From assembly GCF_023544445.1 (NCBI RefSeq), contig NZ_JALPVJ010000002.1, positions 620,001 through 684,000 on the forward strand: 64,000 bases of DNA. Reading direction: 5' to 3'. Source of the stretch: Actinoplanes sp. M2I2 (lineage in GTDB: Bacteria > Actinomycetota > Actinomycetes > Mycobacteriales > Micromonosporaceae). The notes under the pieces were generated by a model, which saw nothing but the letters and a program-made list of their open reading frames with translations, searched no databases and was not told where the DNA came from. The translations under genes were made by a program, and so were the position numbers. Numbering within the stretch: the first letter of the stretch is position 1; each line of letters begins with the position of its first letter. Below, piece after piece: positions 1-7,795 of this stretch.

Positions 1-534
1 GATCCGGGTGCGGAACATCGCCCGTACGTCGGCCAGGTTGACCACCAGCGCCGCCAGCCCGCGCGGGTCGAGGCCCAGTCGCACCAGGTTGACCGGTGGC
101 CGCAGCAGGTCGGGCGCCACCTGGGCGAAGAACGGGTCGACGGCGCGGTTGGTGAGCAGGATGTTCCACCGCCGGTCGAAGACCAGCGCCGGGTAGGGCT
201 CGTGCGCGTCCAGCACCCGCTGGACGGCCGAACGCGCCGCCGACAACGCGTCGTCGTTCAGTGGACGCTCGGGATATCGGGGTGCGAAACCACCGGCCAG
301 CAGCAGGCGGTTGCGGTCGCGCAGCGGCACCTGGAGCTGGTGGGCGAGACGCAGGATCATCTCGGGGCTGGGCCGTGACCGGCCGGTCTCGACAAGGCTG
401 ACGTGACGGGGCGAGACGTCGGCGGCGATGGCGAGGTCCAGTTGGCTGATCCCGCGCTTCTGCCGCCACTGCCGCAGGAGCTCGCCCACTGTCTGCACGA
501 CCCGAAGCGTACGCATCCGCCGGCGGAACGCCAT
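1..534 (-). CDS. XRE-family regulator with MmyB-like ligand-binding domain (3' end cut by window)
   Basis: Cytoplasmic DNA-binding regulator. The reverse strand is open from ATG at 534 to the window edge (178 codons). Residues about 22-75 form a helix-turn-helix of the QKRGISQLDLA / SPRHVSLVETGRSRP type. From about residue 105 an MmyB-type region follows (EPYPALVFDRRWNILLTN), which in this family is a PAS-like ligand pocket. The C-terminus lies outside the window. In-frame alternative starts exist at 516 (ATG), 498 (GTG) and 489 (GTG). The GTG starts put the protein closer to the usual family N-terminus, just before the GELLRQWR stretch. It is divergent from the SnoaL-like gene at 584 with about 50 bp between, so it may control that gene and itself (inference). 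The ligand is unknown. Confidence 0.8.
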   Translation of the reverse strand, partial: MAFRRRMRTLRVVQTVGELLRQWRQKRGISQLDLAIAADVSPRHVSLVETGRSRPSPEMILRLAHQLQVPLRDRNRLLLAGGFAPRYPERPLNDDALSAARSAVQRVLDAHEPYPALVFDRRWNILLTNRAVDPFFAQVAPDLLRPPVNLVRLGLDPRGLAALVVNLADVRAMFRTRI

Positions 535-583
535 GACATGCCAGTTCATCGACAATGGCCTCGGCCGGGGAAACACTGCCGCC

Positions 584-964
584 ATGACTGAGGCAAACAA
601 GCGCATCGTCCAACGGGCCCTGTCCGGATTGGTGGAGACCGGCGACACCGACACGCTCGGGTCGTTCCTGAGCGAGGACTTCGTCCACCACCGGCCGGGT
701 CCGGCCGGCCGGACCAAGGCCGCCTGGCTGGCCGATGTCCGCGCGGCGCAGGGACCGCTGGCCGCCATGCGTGTCGAGGTCCGGCATCTGGTGGCCGACG
801 ATCAGTACGTCATGGTGCATTCGGCGCGCCGGCTGGGCGATGCCGGTCCGCAGGTCGCGGTCGTCGACATCTGCCGGCTCGAGGGCGGGCTGATCGCCGA
901 GATCTGGGAGACCATCGAGCCGGTCTCCCAGGCGCCCGCGAATCTGAGGTGGTGGGAGGTGTAG
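584..964 (+). CDS. SnoaL-like / NTF2-fold protein
   Basis: 126-residue protein of the SnoaL-like NTF2 superfamily, whose members act as cyclases, isomerases or simple small-molecule binders. The pattern is typical: an N-terminal helix (MTEANKRIVQRALSGL), a short segment with the FLSEDFVHHRPG motif, then beta strands ending in DICRLEGGLIAEIWETIEPV. No signal peptide or membrane segment is seen. The ATG at 584 is the first methionine that gives the family length; the frame is open further upstream but that part overlaps the divergent regulator and looks non-coding. It ends 12 bp before the convergent gene ending at 977. The substrate cannot be told from sequence; its divergent MmyB-type regulator suggests induced expression. 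Confidence 0.75.
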   Translation: MTEANKRIVQRALSGLVETGDTDTLGSFLSEDFVHHRPGPAGRTKAAWLADVRAAQGPLAAMRVEVRHLVADDQYVMVHSARRLGDAGPQVAVVDICRLEGGLIAEIWETIEPVSQAPANLRWWEV

Positions 965-976
965 CGACCCCGGGCA

Positions 977-2299
977 TCACCACGTGGTCAGCAGCAGGTG
1001 GTTGACGGCCAGCGCCACCAGCGCCTGGACGGCGAGCCAGAACCGGCGCCGGTCGGCCGGCAGCAGGGCGGCCCCGGCGATCAGCCAGCAGGCGAACGGC
1101 AGCCAGATCCGTTCGACCTCGGCCTTGCTGTAGCCGGAGAGGTCGGCGGCCACGATCGCCGCCAGGGCGCTGAGCGGCAGCACCCAGGCGGGCCGGCGGA
1201 CCCGGCCCGCCGCGGCGATCGCGCGGCGCAGCATCACGGCCGCGGCGGGTCCGGCCGAGACGACCAGGATGGCCAGGTTGGCCCAGACCCAGTACGCGTA
1301 CGGGCGGCTCGACGCGATGCCCTGGTAGTACCGCTGGGTGAGCAGGTGGTAGCCCTCGACCCACCAGAACCCGGACGCGGTGAAGGCGAGCACCACCGCG
1401 GCCACGGCGGCCGTGGCCCAGGCGGCGACCCGCCACGAGAAGCCCGCGACGGCGACCACTCCGGCGACGACGAAGGCCATGAGGACCAGACCGTACGAGA
1501 GGTAGCAGCCGAAGCCGAGCAGGAGCCCACCGGCGACCGCGCTCGTCCGCGCGCCCCGGGTGAGAGCGTGCGCGAGCAGGGCCACGCCGCTCGCCACGAC
1601 ACCCGCGAAAAGCCCGTCGGCCGAGACTCCCACCCACACCGCGCCGGGGAACAGCACCGCGAACGGCACGGCGACCCGGGCGGCCTCGTCGGCGCCGAGC
1701 AGACGGAGGGTCTGAGGCACGGCGACGGCGGTGAGGGCGCCGGCCGCCACGCAGACCAGCCCGGCCCACCCGCCACCGGCCAGGCCCAGCCGGTCGAGCC
1801 CGACGAAGACCAGCAGCGCGCCGGGCGGGTGCCCGGCCACGTGTGTGGTCCAGGATTCGGGGCTGCCGGCCAGGATCCGCGAGGTGAACTCGTGCAGTGT
1901 CCTGCTGATGTCGGTGATCGCGCCGACCTCGCTCAGATATTCGGGCCCGGTGGACAGCCGGCCGGCCACACCCCGCGACCACCCGTCGACCAGGGCCAGC
2001 GACAGCGTCCAGGCCACCGCGGCGGCGTAGGCGGCGGCCGACAACCGGCCCCACGACAGCCGGGCCGCCAGGCCGGGGCCGCGCCACCAGACCAGCCCAC
2101 CGACCAGCACCGCCGCCGGGGTGCCCGGCCCGAGGTGTGGCCGCCAGTGCGCGAACAGCGGGGCCGCGCTGGCCTGCACCGGATGGCCGAGCAGGTAGAG
2201 CACCCCGCCGACGGCCGCGGCCACGGCGAACAGCCCGAGCGCGACCGCCGCCGTCACCAGGTCGGGGCGTGCCGTCCGCCGGCGAACCGGGACCGTCAT
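977..2299 (-). CDS. Polytopic membrane protein, putative glycosyltransferase (GT-C like)
   Basis: 440-residue integral membrane protein with roughly ten hydrophobic segments, starting at about residues 14-35 (VTAAVALGLFAVAAAVGGVL) and ending near the C-terminus (ALVALAVNHLLLTTW). The layout, with a loop containing TTHVAGHPPGALLVF and a later SGYSKAEVERIWLPF segment, resembles actinobacterial polyprenyl-phosphate-dependent mannosyltransferase-like proteins, but no catalytic motif is certain. The ATG at 2299 overlaps the stop of the upstream epimerase gene by 4 bp, so the two are probably translationally coupled. Context (epimerase in cis; GT2 and DUF2064 transferases divergent) supports a role in building an envelope glycan or glycolipid. 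The open frame continues far upstream, but that part is antisense to other genes. Confidence 0.7.
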   Translation of the reverse strand: MTVPVRRRTARPDLVTAAVALGLFAVAAAVGGVLYLLGHPVQASAAPLFAHWRPHLGPGTPAAVLVGGLVWWRGPGLAARLSWGRLSAAAYAAAVAWTLSLALVDGWSRGVAGRLSTGPEYLSEVGAITDISRTLHEFTSRILAGSPESWTTHVAGHPPGALLVFVGLDRLGLAGGGWAGLVCVAAGALTAVAVPQTLRLLGADEAARVAVPFAVLFPGAVWVGVSADGLFAGVVASGVALLAHALTRGARTSAVAGGLLLGFGCYLSYGLVLMAFVVAGVVAVAGFSWRVAAWATAAVAAVVLAFTASGFWWVEGYHLLTQRYYQGIASSRPYAYWVWANLAILVVSAGPAAAVMLRRAIAAAGRVRRPAWVLPLSALAAIVAADLSGYSKAEVERIWLPFACWLIAGAALLPADRRRFWLAVQALVALAVNHLLLTTW

Positions 2300-3345
2300 C
2301 CGCGCAGCGGCGCGGTCGCGAAACCGGCCACCCCCTCGGCCAGCCCGACGGCCGCGCGGAACCCGAGTTCCGCCTCGGCCCGGGCGGGCGAGGCGACCAC
2401 GTGCCGGACGTCGCCCAGCCGGAACTCGCCGGTCACCGTCGGCGGCGGCCCGCCGGTGGCCGCGGCCAGCTCGGCCGCCATCTCGCCGATCGTCGCCGGG
2501 CGCCCCGAGGCGACGTTGTAGGCCCGCCATCCCGGGCCCCGGCCGGTGGCCGCCACGGCGGCCAGGTTGGCGGCGGCGACGTCGCTCACGTGCACGAAGT
2601 CGCGGCGCTGCCGGCCGTCCTCGAAGACCCGCGGGGAGCGCCCGGCGGCCAGCGCCGACCGGAAGATCGCGGCCACCCCGCTGTACGGGGTGTCGCGCGG
2701 CATCCCCGGGCCGTACACGTTGTGGTAGCGCAGCGCGGTGACCGACCCGCCGGTCTGCCGGGCCCACGCGGCGGTGAGGTGTTCCTGCGCGACCTTGGTC
2801 GCCGCGTAGACGCTGCGCGGGTCGAGGGCCGCGTCCTCGGTGACGAGGTCGGAGGCCAGCGGGGCCGCGCAGACCGGGCAGGTGGCCTCGAAGCGGCCGC
2901 CGGCCAGGTCGTCGGCCGACCGCGGTCCCGGACGCACGGCGCCGTGCCGGGAGCAGGCGTACCGGCCCTCGCCGTAGACCACCATGGAGCTGGCCAGCAC
3001 CAGCCGGGACACGCCGGCCCGGGCCATCCGCGACAGCAGCACGGCGGTGCCGAGGTCGTTGCAGCCCACGTACTCGGGCAGGTCGTCGAGGTCGACGCCG
3101 AGCCCGACCATGGCCGCCTGGTGCACGACCACCTCGACGCCGGACAGCGCCGCGGTGACGGCGGTCGGGTCGCGCAGGTCCACCCGATCGACCGGAACCC
3201 CGGCGACGGTCGCCGGCAACGGCGCGCGGTGGGCGGCCGGATGCCCGACGTCCACAATGGTCACATCGTGGCCGGCATCGCGCAGGCTCCGGACGACATG
3301 GGTTCCGATGAAACCGGCGCCGCCGGTCACGAGTACGTGGGTCAC
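2296..3345 (-). CDS. NAD-dependent epimerase/dehydratase (extended SDR)
   Basis: 349-residue extended short-chain dehydrogenase acting on nucleotide sugars. The N-terminal Rossmann motif TGGAGFIG (residues 7-14) binds NAD(P). The catalytic region shows SSMVVYG (119-125) and the YAATK motif with Tyr180 and Lys184; YHNVYGPGMP follows as in UDP-/dTDP-sugar epimerases. Between about residues 130 and 165 there is an insertion with Cys131, His134, Cys156 and Cys159 (CPVC) that could bind zinc. Start is GTG at 3345, since the Rossmann motif follows at once. It is the first gene of a leftward pair with the membrane glycosyltransferase. Substrate specificity cannot be assigned; sugar-nucleotide epimerase or dehydratase is the safest call. 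Confidence 0.85.
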   Translation of the reverse strand: MTHVLVTGGAGFIGTHVVRSLRDAGHDVTIVDVGHPAAHRAPLPATVAGVPVDRVDLRDPTAVTAALSGVEVVVHQAAMVGLGVDLDDLPEYVGCNDLGTAVLLSRMARAGVSRLVLASSMVVYGEGRYACSRHGAVRPGPRSADDLAGGRFEATCPVCAAPLASDLVTEDAALDPRSVYAATKVAQEHLTAAWARQTGGSVTALRYHNVYGPGMPRDTPYSGVAAIFRSALAAGRSPRVFEDGRQRRDFVHVSDVAAANLAAVAATGRGPGWRAYNVASGRPATIGEMAAELAAATGGPPPTVTGEFRLGDVRHVVASPARAEAELGFRAAVGLAEGVAGFATAPLRG

Positions 3346-3396
3346 GGCGCCGACGGTAGGGCCGCGCCCGCCCCCGGGGCGCGGATCGGGGCCGTC

Positions 3397-3465
3397 CGTC
3401 AGCGGATCGTAAGAACCACGCGGTCACGTCATCGTTCGGTAAGACTTCGTCACCGGCGCGTAAGA
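3397..3465 (+). promoter_or_regulatory. Three direct repeats CGTCA-N7-GTAAGA, probable response-regulator operator
   Basis: Three 18-bp units with identical ends lie at 3397-3414, 3427-3444 and 3448-3465; each reads CGTCA, seven variable bases, GTAAGA. Their starts are 30 and 21 bp apart, close to three and two helical turns, so all sit on about the same DNA face. They occupy the gap between two divergent operons, ending about 35 bp before the ATG of the rightward operon. Tandem direct repeats are the usual target form of OmpR/PhoB-type regulators, and the rightward operon encodes one (7091-7795). That this regulator binds here is inference. Confidence 0.7.
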
Positions 3466-3499
3466 CCTTCCCGGCGTGATCATCTCTAACGTCCGCTGC

Positions 3500-4156
3500 A
3501 TGACCGACGTGGTACTGCCCTGCCGGAACGAGGCGCCCGCCCTTCCCGGCCTGCTGACCCGGATGCCGCCCGGCTACCGGGCGATCGTGGTGGACAACGG
3601 CTCGACCGACGGCTCGGCCCGGGTCGCCCGCGAGTACGGCGCCGTCGTGGTGACCGTGGCCGAACCGGGCTATGGCGCCGCCGTCCACGCCGGCGTGGAG
3701 TTCTCCCGCCCCGACGACGGGGTGGTCTGCGTGATGGACGCCGACGGCTCGTTCGACCCGGAGCAGCTGCCGCGGCTCGCCGATCCGGTGCGCGCGGGCA
3801 CGACCGACCTGGCCACGTCGCGGCGGCGGCCCACCCGCGGCGCCTGGCCGCTGCACGCCCGGGCCGGTAACGCGCTGCTCGCGTGGCGCCTGCGGCGGCG
3901 GGCCGGTCTGCCGGTGCACGACATCGGGCCGATGCGGGCGGTGCGGCGCGACGCGCTGCTGGGGCTGAACCTGACCGACCGGCGCTTCGGCTACCCGCTC
4001 GAGCTGCTGATCGCGGCCGGCCGGGCCGGCTGGCGGGTGACCGAGCTGGACGTCGACTACCACCCGCGGGCGGCCGGGACCCGGTCCAAGGTGTCGGGTT
4101 CGGTGCGGGGAACCCTGCGGGCGATCCGCGACATGAGCTCGGTGCTGAGCCGATGA
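3500..4156 (+). CDS. Family 2 glycosyltransferase
   Basis: 218-residue GT-A fold glycosyltransferase of the polyprenyl-phosphate sugar synthase type. The N-terminus VVLPCRNEAPALPGLL and the VVDNGSTDGS motif (about residues 29-38) are typical of family 2 nucleotide-sugar binding, and CVMDADGSFDP supplies the metal-binding acidic motif. There is no C-terminal membrane anchor. ATG at 3500 is preferred because the family usually begins right before the first beta strand; GTG at 3476 in the same frame is possible. It is the first gene of a seven-gene operon running to 8799 and lies just downstream of the triple repeat. The sugar and acceptor are unknown. Confidence 0.82.
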   Translation: MTDVVLPCRNEAPALPGLLTRMPPGYRAIVVDNGSTDGSARVAREYGAVVVTVAEPGYGAAVHAGVEFSRPDDGVVCVMDADGSFDPEQLPRLADPVRAGTTDLATSRRRPTRGAWPLHARAGNALLAWRLRRRAGLPVHDIGPMRAVRRDALLGLNLTDRRFGYPLELLIAAGRAGWRVTELDVDYHPRAAGTRSKVSGSVRGTLRAIRDMSSVLSR

Positions 4157-4815
4157 GCGACCGGGGACAGATCGTGGTGCTGGCCAAGGCGCCGGTGCCG
4201 GGACGGGTCAAGACCCGCCTGTGCCCGCCGTGCACACCGCGGCAGGCGGCCACCGTCGCGGCCGCGGCGCTGGACGACACGATGGACGCGGTGTCGTCGA
4301 TGCCGGCGGTGCGGCGCTCGCTGGTCCTGGACGGCCGATACCCGGCGCCGCCCGGCTGGCGGATCCTCCGGCAGCGCGACGGTGCGCTGGGGGACCGGTT
4401 GGCCGGCGCCTTCGCGGACACGGCGGTCGCGGGCGCCGCCACCGTGCTCGTCGGCATGGACACCCCGCAGCTGACCGCGGCCCAGCTCGATGCCGCGCTG
4501 GGACTGCTCGTCGCGCCGGCCGGCCCGGACGCCGTGCTCGGCCTGGCCGACGACGGCGGGTGGTGGGCGCTCGGACTGCGCGAGCCCGGGCCGGCCGAGC
4601 TGCTCCGGGACATCCCGACCTCCACCTCGGTCACCGGGGCGCTGACGCTGGCGGCTCTGCGCGCGTACGGCTTGACGGTCGAACAGCTGCCCTCGTTGCG
4701 CGACGTCGACACCGCCGGGGACGCCCACGCGGTCGCCGCGTGCTGTGCGCCCGGCAGCCGCTTCGCTCGCGCGGTCGCCGGCAACGTCCCGGTCACCACC
4801 GGGGTGGGCCGGTGA
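4153..4815 (+). CDS. TIGR04282/DUF2064-type glycosyltransferase-like protein
   Basis: 220-residue protein of the DUF2064 family (GT-A-like nucleotidyl or glycosyl transferase fold). It opens with the family signature VVLAKAPVPGRVKTRLCP (about residues 8-25), continues with GALGDRLAGAF and VLVGMDTPQLTAAQL, and has the ADDGGWWALGLR segment near residue 135. It overlaps the GT2 stop by 4 bp (ATGA) and the methyltransferase start by 4 bp. GT2-DUF2064 pairs recur in bacterial genomes, sometimes with methyltransferases, which suggests joint synthesis of a glycosylated lipid or cofactor-like molecule (family knowledge plus inference). The exact reaction is not established. Confidence 0.8.
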   Translation: MSDRGQIVVLAKAPVPGRVKTRLCPPCTPRQAATVAAAALDDTMDAVSSMPAVRRSLVLDGRYPAPPGWRILRQRDGALGDRLAGAFADTAVAGAATVLVGMDTPQLTAAQLDAALGLLVAPAGPDAVLGLADDGGWWALGLREPGPAELLRDIPTSTSVTGALTLAALRAYGLTVEQLPSLRDVDTAGDAHAVAACCAPGSRFARAVAGNVPVTTGVGR

Positions 4816-5450
4816 GCGCCGCGGTGTTCGACGAGGTGCTGCTGCGGGCGGCCACCGGCCGGCGCGCGACGTTCGCGGTGCGCAACCCGCTCGGGCGGCT
4901 GCACGAGTTCGACCCGGCCGCCTGGTGCCGCGACGAGCTGCCCGGCGACGCGATGCTGCTCGACCGGTGCGCCGGGCCGGTGCTCGACGTCGGCTGTGGC
5001 CCGGGCCGGCTGGTGGGCGCGCTGGCCGCGGCCGGTCACACCGCCCTCGGCATCGACCTGAGCCCGGTCGCCGTACGCCTGACCCGCCGGCGCGGCGCCG
5101 CGGCGGTGCGCCGGGACGTCTTCGGTGCGGTGCCCGGTGCCGGCCGGTGGCGCGACGTGCTGCTGGCCGACGGCAACATCGGCATCGGCGGCGACCCGGC
5201 GCGCCTGATCCGCCGCTGCCGTCAGCTGCTGGCACCCGGCGGCCGGCTGCACGTCGAGCTGGCGCCGCCCGGCAGCCCGAGCTGGTCGGGCCGGGCCACC
5301 GTGCAGACCACCGCCGGTCCCGGGGCCGTGCTGCCGTGGGCGGCCCTGTCCATCGACGACGTCGAGGCGCCGGCGGCCCGCGCGGCGATGCTGGTCCTCG
5401 ACGTCCGAACGGAGGCCGGACGATGGTTCGCCACCCTGACGCCCCGGTGA
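4812..5450 (+). CDS. Class I SAM-dependent methyltransferase
   Basis: 212-residue protein with a Rossmann-like methyltransferase core. Motif I is LDVGCGPGRL at about residues 58-67, followed by ALGIDLSPVAVRL (motif II acidic Asp) and later LLAPGGRLHVEL, the usual post-core strand. No membrane segment. Start is GTG at 4812, overlapping the previous stop (GTGA). Its end overlaps the next gene by 28 bp, so translation is coupled. Substrate unknown; the position between two transferases and a molybdoenzyme suggests it modifies the product of this operon (inference). Confidence 0.85.
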   Translation: MSAAVFDEVLLRAATGRRATFAVRNPLGRLHEFDPAAWCRDELPGDAMLLDRCAGPVLDVGCGPGRLVGALAAAGHTALGIDLSPVAVRLTRRRGAAAVRRDVFGAVPGAGRWRDVLLADGNIGIGGDPARLIRRCRQLLAPGGRLHVELAPPGSPSWSGRATVQTTAGPGAVLPWAALSIDDVEAPAARAAMLVLDVRTEAGRWFATLTPR

Positions 5451-6646
5451 CGGCCCCGCGCCGGCTGGTCCGGTGGTTGTCGGCTCCGCTGCCCGCGCCA
5501 CCGGAACGCCTGCGGCGGGGACCGCTGCGGCCCGGTTCCTTCCCGTCCGGGTCGCGGTCGGCCCGGCTGACCAGCCAGCTGGGTCTGGCGCTGGCCGTCG
5601 CCTTCGGGATCTGCTTCGGCACCGGCCTGCTCAGCCATCTGATCCAGCACCCGCCCGGCTGGTTCTGGTGGCCGGCCCGGCCGGTCGGCCTCTACCGCGT
5701 CACCCAGGGCCTGCACGTCGCCACCGGGCTCGCCTCTGTGCCGCTGCTCGGCGCCAAGCTCTGGTCGGTGTTTCCGAGGCTGTTCACCTGGCCGCCGGTG
5801 CGCTCGATCGCCCACGCGGCCGAGCGCGCGGGGATCGCGGTGCTCGTCGCCGCGTCCCTCTTCCAGCTGGTCAGCGGCGTCCTCAACGTCGCCCACTGGT
5901 ACGCCCCGATGCCGTTCTTCTTCACCAGCGGCCACTACTGGGTCGCCTGGCTCACCGTCGGCGCCCTGCTGGTGCACGTCGGCGTGCAGCTGCCGGTGGT
6001 CCGGGACGCGCTGCGCCGTGGCGTTCCCGAGCTCCGGCCGGTGCGGGCCGACCGCCGGCGGCTGCTGGCCGGGGTGGGTGCGGCGGCCGGGCTGATCACG
6101 CTGACCACGATCGGGCAGACCGTGCGGCCGCTGAGCGGTCTGGCCGTGTTCGCGCCCCGGCGGCCCACCACCGGCCCGCAAGGCCTGCCGGTGAACAAGA
6201 CCGCCGTGGCCGCCGGCGTGGCCGCGACGGACGGGGACGCGTACCGGCTCACGGTGATCGGCCCGGCCGGGCCGGTCGAGCTCGACCTGGCCGCGCTGAA
6301 CGCGATGCCGCAGCACACCGCCGACCTGCCGATCACCTGCGTCGAGGGCTGGAGCGCGGACGGCAGTTGGAGCGGCGTGCGGCTGGCCGACCTGGTGCGG
6401 CTGGCCGGCGGCGACCCGCACCGGGCCACGGTGCTGGTCGAGTCGCTCGAGCGCGGCGGGCGCTACCGAACCTCCACCGTGGCCGCGCCGCACACCCGGG
6501 ACCCGTCGACGCTGCTGGCCCTGCGCCTGCACGGCGAGCCGCTGCACCCCGACCACGGCTATCCGGCCCGGCTCATCGCGCCCAACCGGCCGGGAGTGCT
6601 GCAGACCAAGTGGGTCGCCCGGATCACCGTACGGGAGGAAGCATGA
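5423..6646 (+). CDS. Membrane-anchored molybdopterin-dependent oxidoreductase (sulfite-oxidase family)
   Basis: 407-residue fusion. Residues 52-195 hold four hydrophobic helices resembling cytochrome b561-type anchors, with His98 (TQGLHVATG) and His185 (LLVHVGVQL) as likely haem ligands. Residues 211-232 (DRRRLLAGVGAA...) form a further hydrophobic segment that looks like an embedded twin-arginine signal. The C-terminal domain (about 265-407) is the molybdopterin-binding SUOX/YedY fold, with the probable Mo-ligand Cys306 in ITCVEGWSADGSW and the typical GVRLADLVRLAG and APNRPGVLQTKWV segments. ATG at 5423 has GGAGG 8 bp upstream. The active domain is predicted to be outside the membrane with electrons passing to the b-type haem. 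Substrate is unknown; sulfite-like or S-oxide substrates are family precedents. Confidence 0.85.
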   Translation: MVRHPDAPVTAPRRLVRWLSAPLPAPPERLRRGPLRPGSFPSGSRSARLTSQLGLALAVAFGICFGTGLLSHLIQHPPGWFWWPARPVGLYRVTQGLHVATGLASVPLLGAKLWSVFPRLFTWPPVRSIAHAAERAGIAVLVAASLFQLVSGVLNVAHWYAPMPFFFTSGHYWVAWLTVGALLVHVGVQLPVVRDALRRGVPELRPVRADRRRLLAGVGAAAGLITLTTIGQTVRPLSGLAVFAPRRPTTGPQGLPVNKTAVAAGVAATDGDAYRLTVIGPAGPVELDLAALNAMPQHTADLPITCVEGWSADGSWSGVRLADLVRLAGGDPHRATVLVESLERGGRYRTSTVAAPHTRDPSTLLALRLHGEPLHPDHGYPARLIAPNRPGVLQTKWVARITVREEA

Positions 6647-7080
6647 CCCGGCTGCGGGCCGCGCTGGTCGGTTCCGGTGCGCTCCTGATGGCGTACGCCG
6701 TGGCCGGCGCCCTGACCGATCCGGGCGTGAAGCCGTTCGGCGTCGTGCTGTTCCTCGCCGCCGTGCTGGTCGCCCACGACGCCGTCTGGATGCCGGTCGT
6801 CCTGGCGGCCGGCGCGCTGCTCGGCCGGTTCGTCGCCCGGCGGCACCGGCCGGTGGTGCGCGCCGCCGCCCTCATGGCCGCCTCCCTGCTGGTGGTGGCC
6901 GTGCCGCTGGTGGTGGCGGTGCGGCCCGCGGACAACCCGTCGGTGCTGCCGCTGGCGTACGGGCGCGACCTGGTCCTGACGCTCGCGGCCCTGGCCGCCG
7001 GGACGATCCTGGTGGTCGCCTTCCGCGGCCTGCGCAGTCGTAAGCGAACCGAAAGAACCGCCGGCCGCGATGATCGGTAG
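6643..7080 (+). CDS. Small integral membrane protein
   Basis: 145-residue protein with four hydrophobic segments at about residues 7-24, 33-58, 74-92 and 107-125, separated by short loops, and a strongly basic tail (RGLRSRKRTERTAGRDD). No recognisable domain. It overlaps the molybdoenzyme stop by 4 bp (ATGA; AGGAAGC just upstream), so it belongs to the operon. It may be an accessory subunit or topology partner of the molybdoenzyme (inference from position only). Confidence 0.7.
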   Translation: MTRLRAALVGSGALLMAYAVAGALTDPGVKPFGVVLFLAAVLVAHDAVWMPVVLAAGALLGRFVARRHRPVVRAAALMAASLLVVAVPLVVAVRPADNPSVLPLAYGRDLVLTLAALAAGTILVVAFRGLRSRKRTERTAGRDDR

Positions 7081-7090
7081 CGTGGTCGGG

Positions 7091-7795
7091 ATGGAGCATC
7101 AGGTGCTGGTCGTCGACGACGACCCCATGGTCAGCGACGTGGTGCGCCGCTATCTGGAACAGTCCGGCTGCCGGGTGCGGCTGGCCGCCGACGGGTCGGC
7201 CGCCCTCGCCGCGGTCGCCGCCGAGCGGCCCGACCTGGTCGTCCTCGATCTCATGATGCCCGGCCTGGACGGCCTGGAGGTGTGCCGGCGGCTGCGGGCC
7301 GACCAGCCCGACCTGCCGGTCGTCATGCTCACCGCGCTGGGCGAGGAGGCCGACCGGGTGCTCGGCCTCGAGGTGGGCGCCGACGACTACGTCACCAAGC
7401 CGTTCTCCCCCCGGGAGCTGGTGCTGCGCATCCGGTCGGTGCTGCGCCGGGCCACCGGGTCCGCCCCCGATCCGGCGGCGCCCGCGATGCTGGCCGACGG
7501 GGAGCTCCTGGCCGACACCGGGCGCCGGGTCGCCCGGCTGGGCGGCGAGCCGGTGCCGCTGACCGTGCGCGAGTTCGACCTGCTCGAGTTCCTGCTGCGC
7601 AACCCGGGCCGGGCCTGGTCGCGGGCCGACCTGCTCAAGAGGGTGTGGGGCTGGCAGATCGGCGACCACTCGACGGTCACCGTGCACGTCCGCCGGCTGC
7701 GCGAGAAGATCGAGCACGATCCGGCGGCGCCGCGGCGCATCCTCACCGTGTGGGGCATCGGCTACCGCTACGAGCCGGAGGTCACGGCCGGATGA
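7091..7795 (+). CDS. OmpR/PhoB-family response regulator
   Basis: 234-residue regulator. The receiver domain (1-120) has the acidic pair VVDDD at 7-11, phospho-acceptor Asp53 (VVLDLMMPG), a Thr in MLTALG and the Lys of YVTKPF. A winged-helix DNA-binding domain follows (about 140-230), with REFDLLEFLLRNPGRAWSR and the recognition-helix region STVTVHVRRLREKIE. ATG at 7091 places the first beta strand at residue 4; ATG at 7070 in frame is possible and would overlap the previous stop. It is paired with the histidine kinase that overlaps its stop. It is the best candidate to bind the triple repeat at 3397-3465 and so autoregulate the operon (inference). Confidence 0.92.
   Translation: MEHQVLVVDDDPMVSDVVRRYLEQSGCRVRLAADGSAALAAVAAERPDLVVLDLMMPGLDGLEVCRRLRADQPDLPVVMLTALGEEADRVLGLEVGADDYVTKPFSPRELVLRIRSVLRRATGSAPDPAAPAMLADGELLADTGRRVARLGGEPVPLTVREFDLLEFLLRNPGRAWSRADLLKRVWGWQIGDHSTVTVHVRRLREKIEHDPAAPRRILTVWGIGYRYEPEVTAG

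Noticed and set aside
977..4063. 1028-codon reverse-strand frame
   Set aside because: Only the part from 2299 down has membrane-protein sequence; the rest is antisense to the epimerase and GT2 genes and is Arg/Pro-rich nonsense from GC skew.
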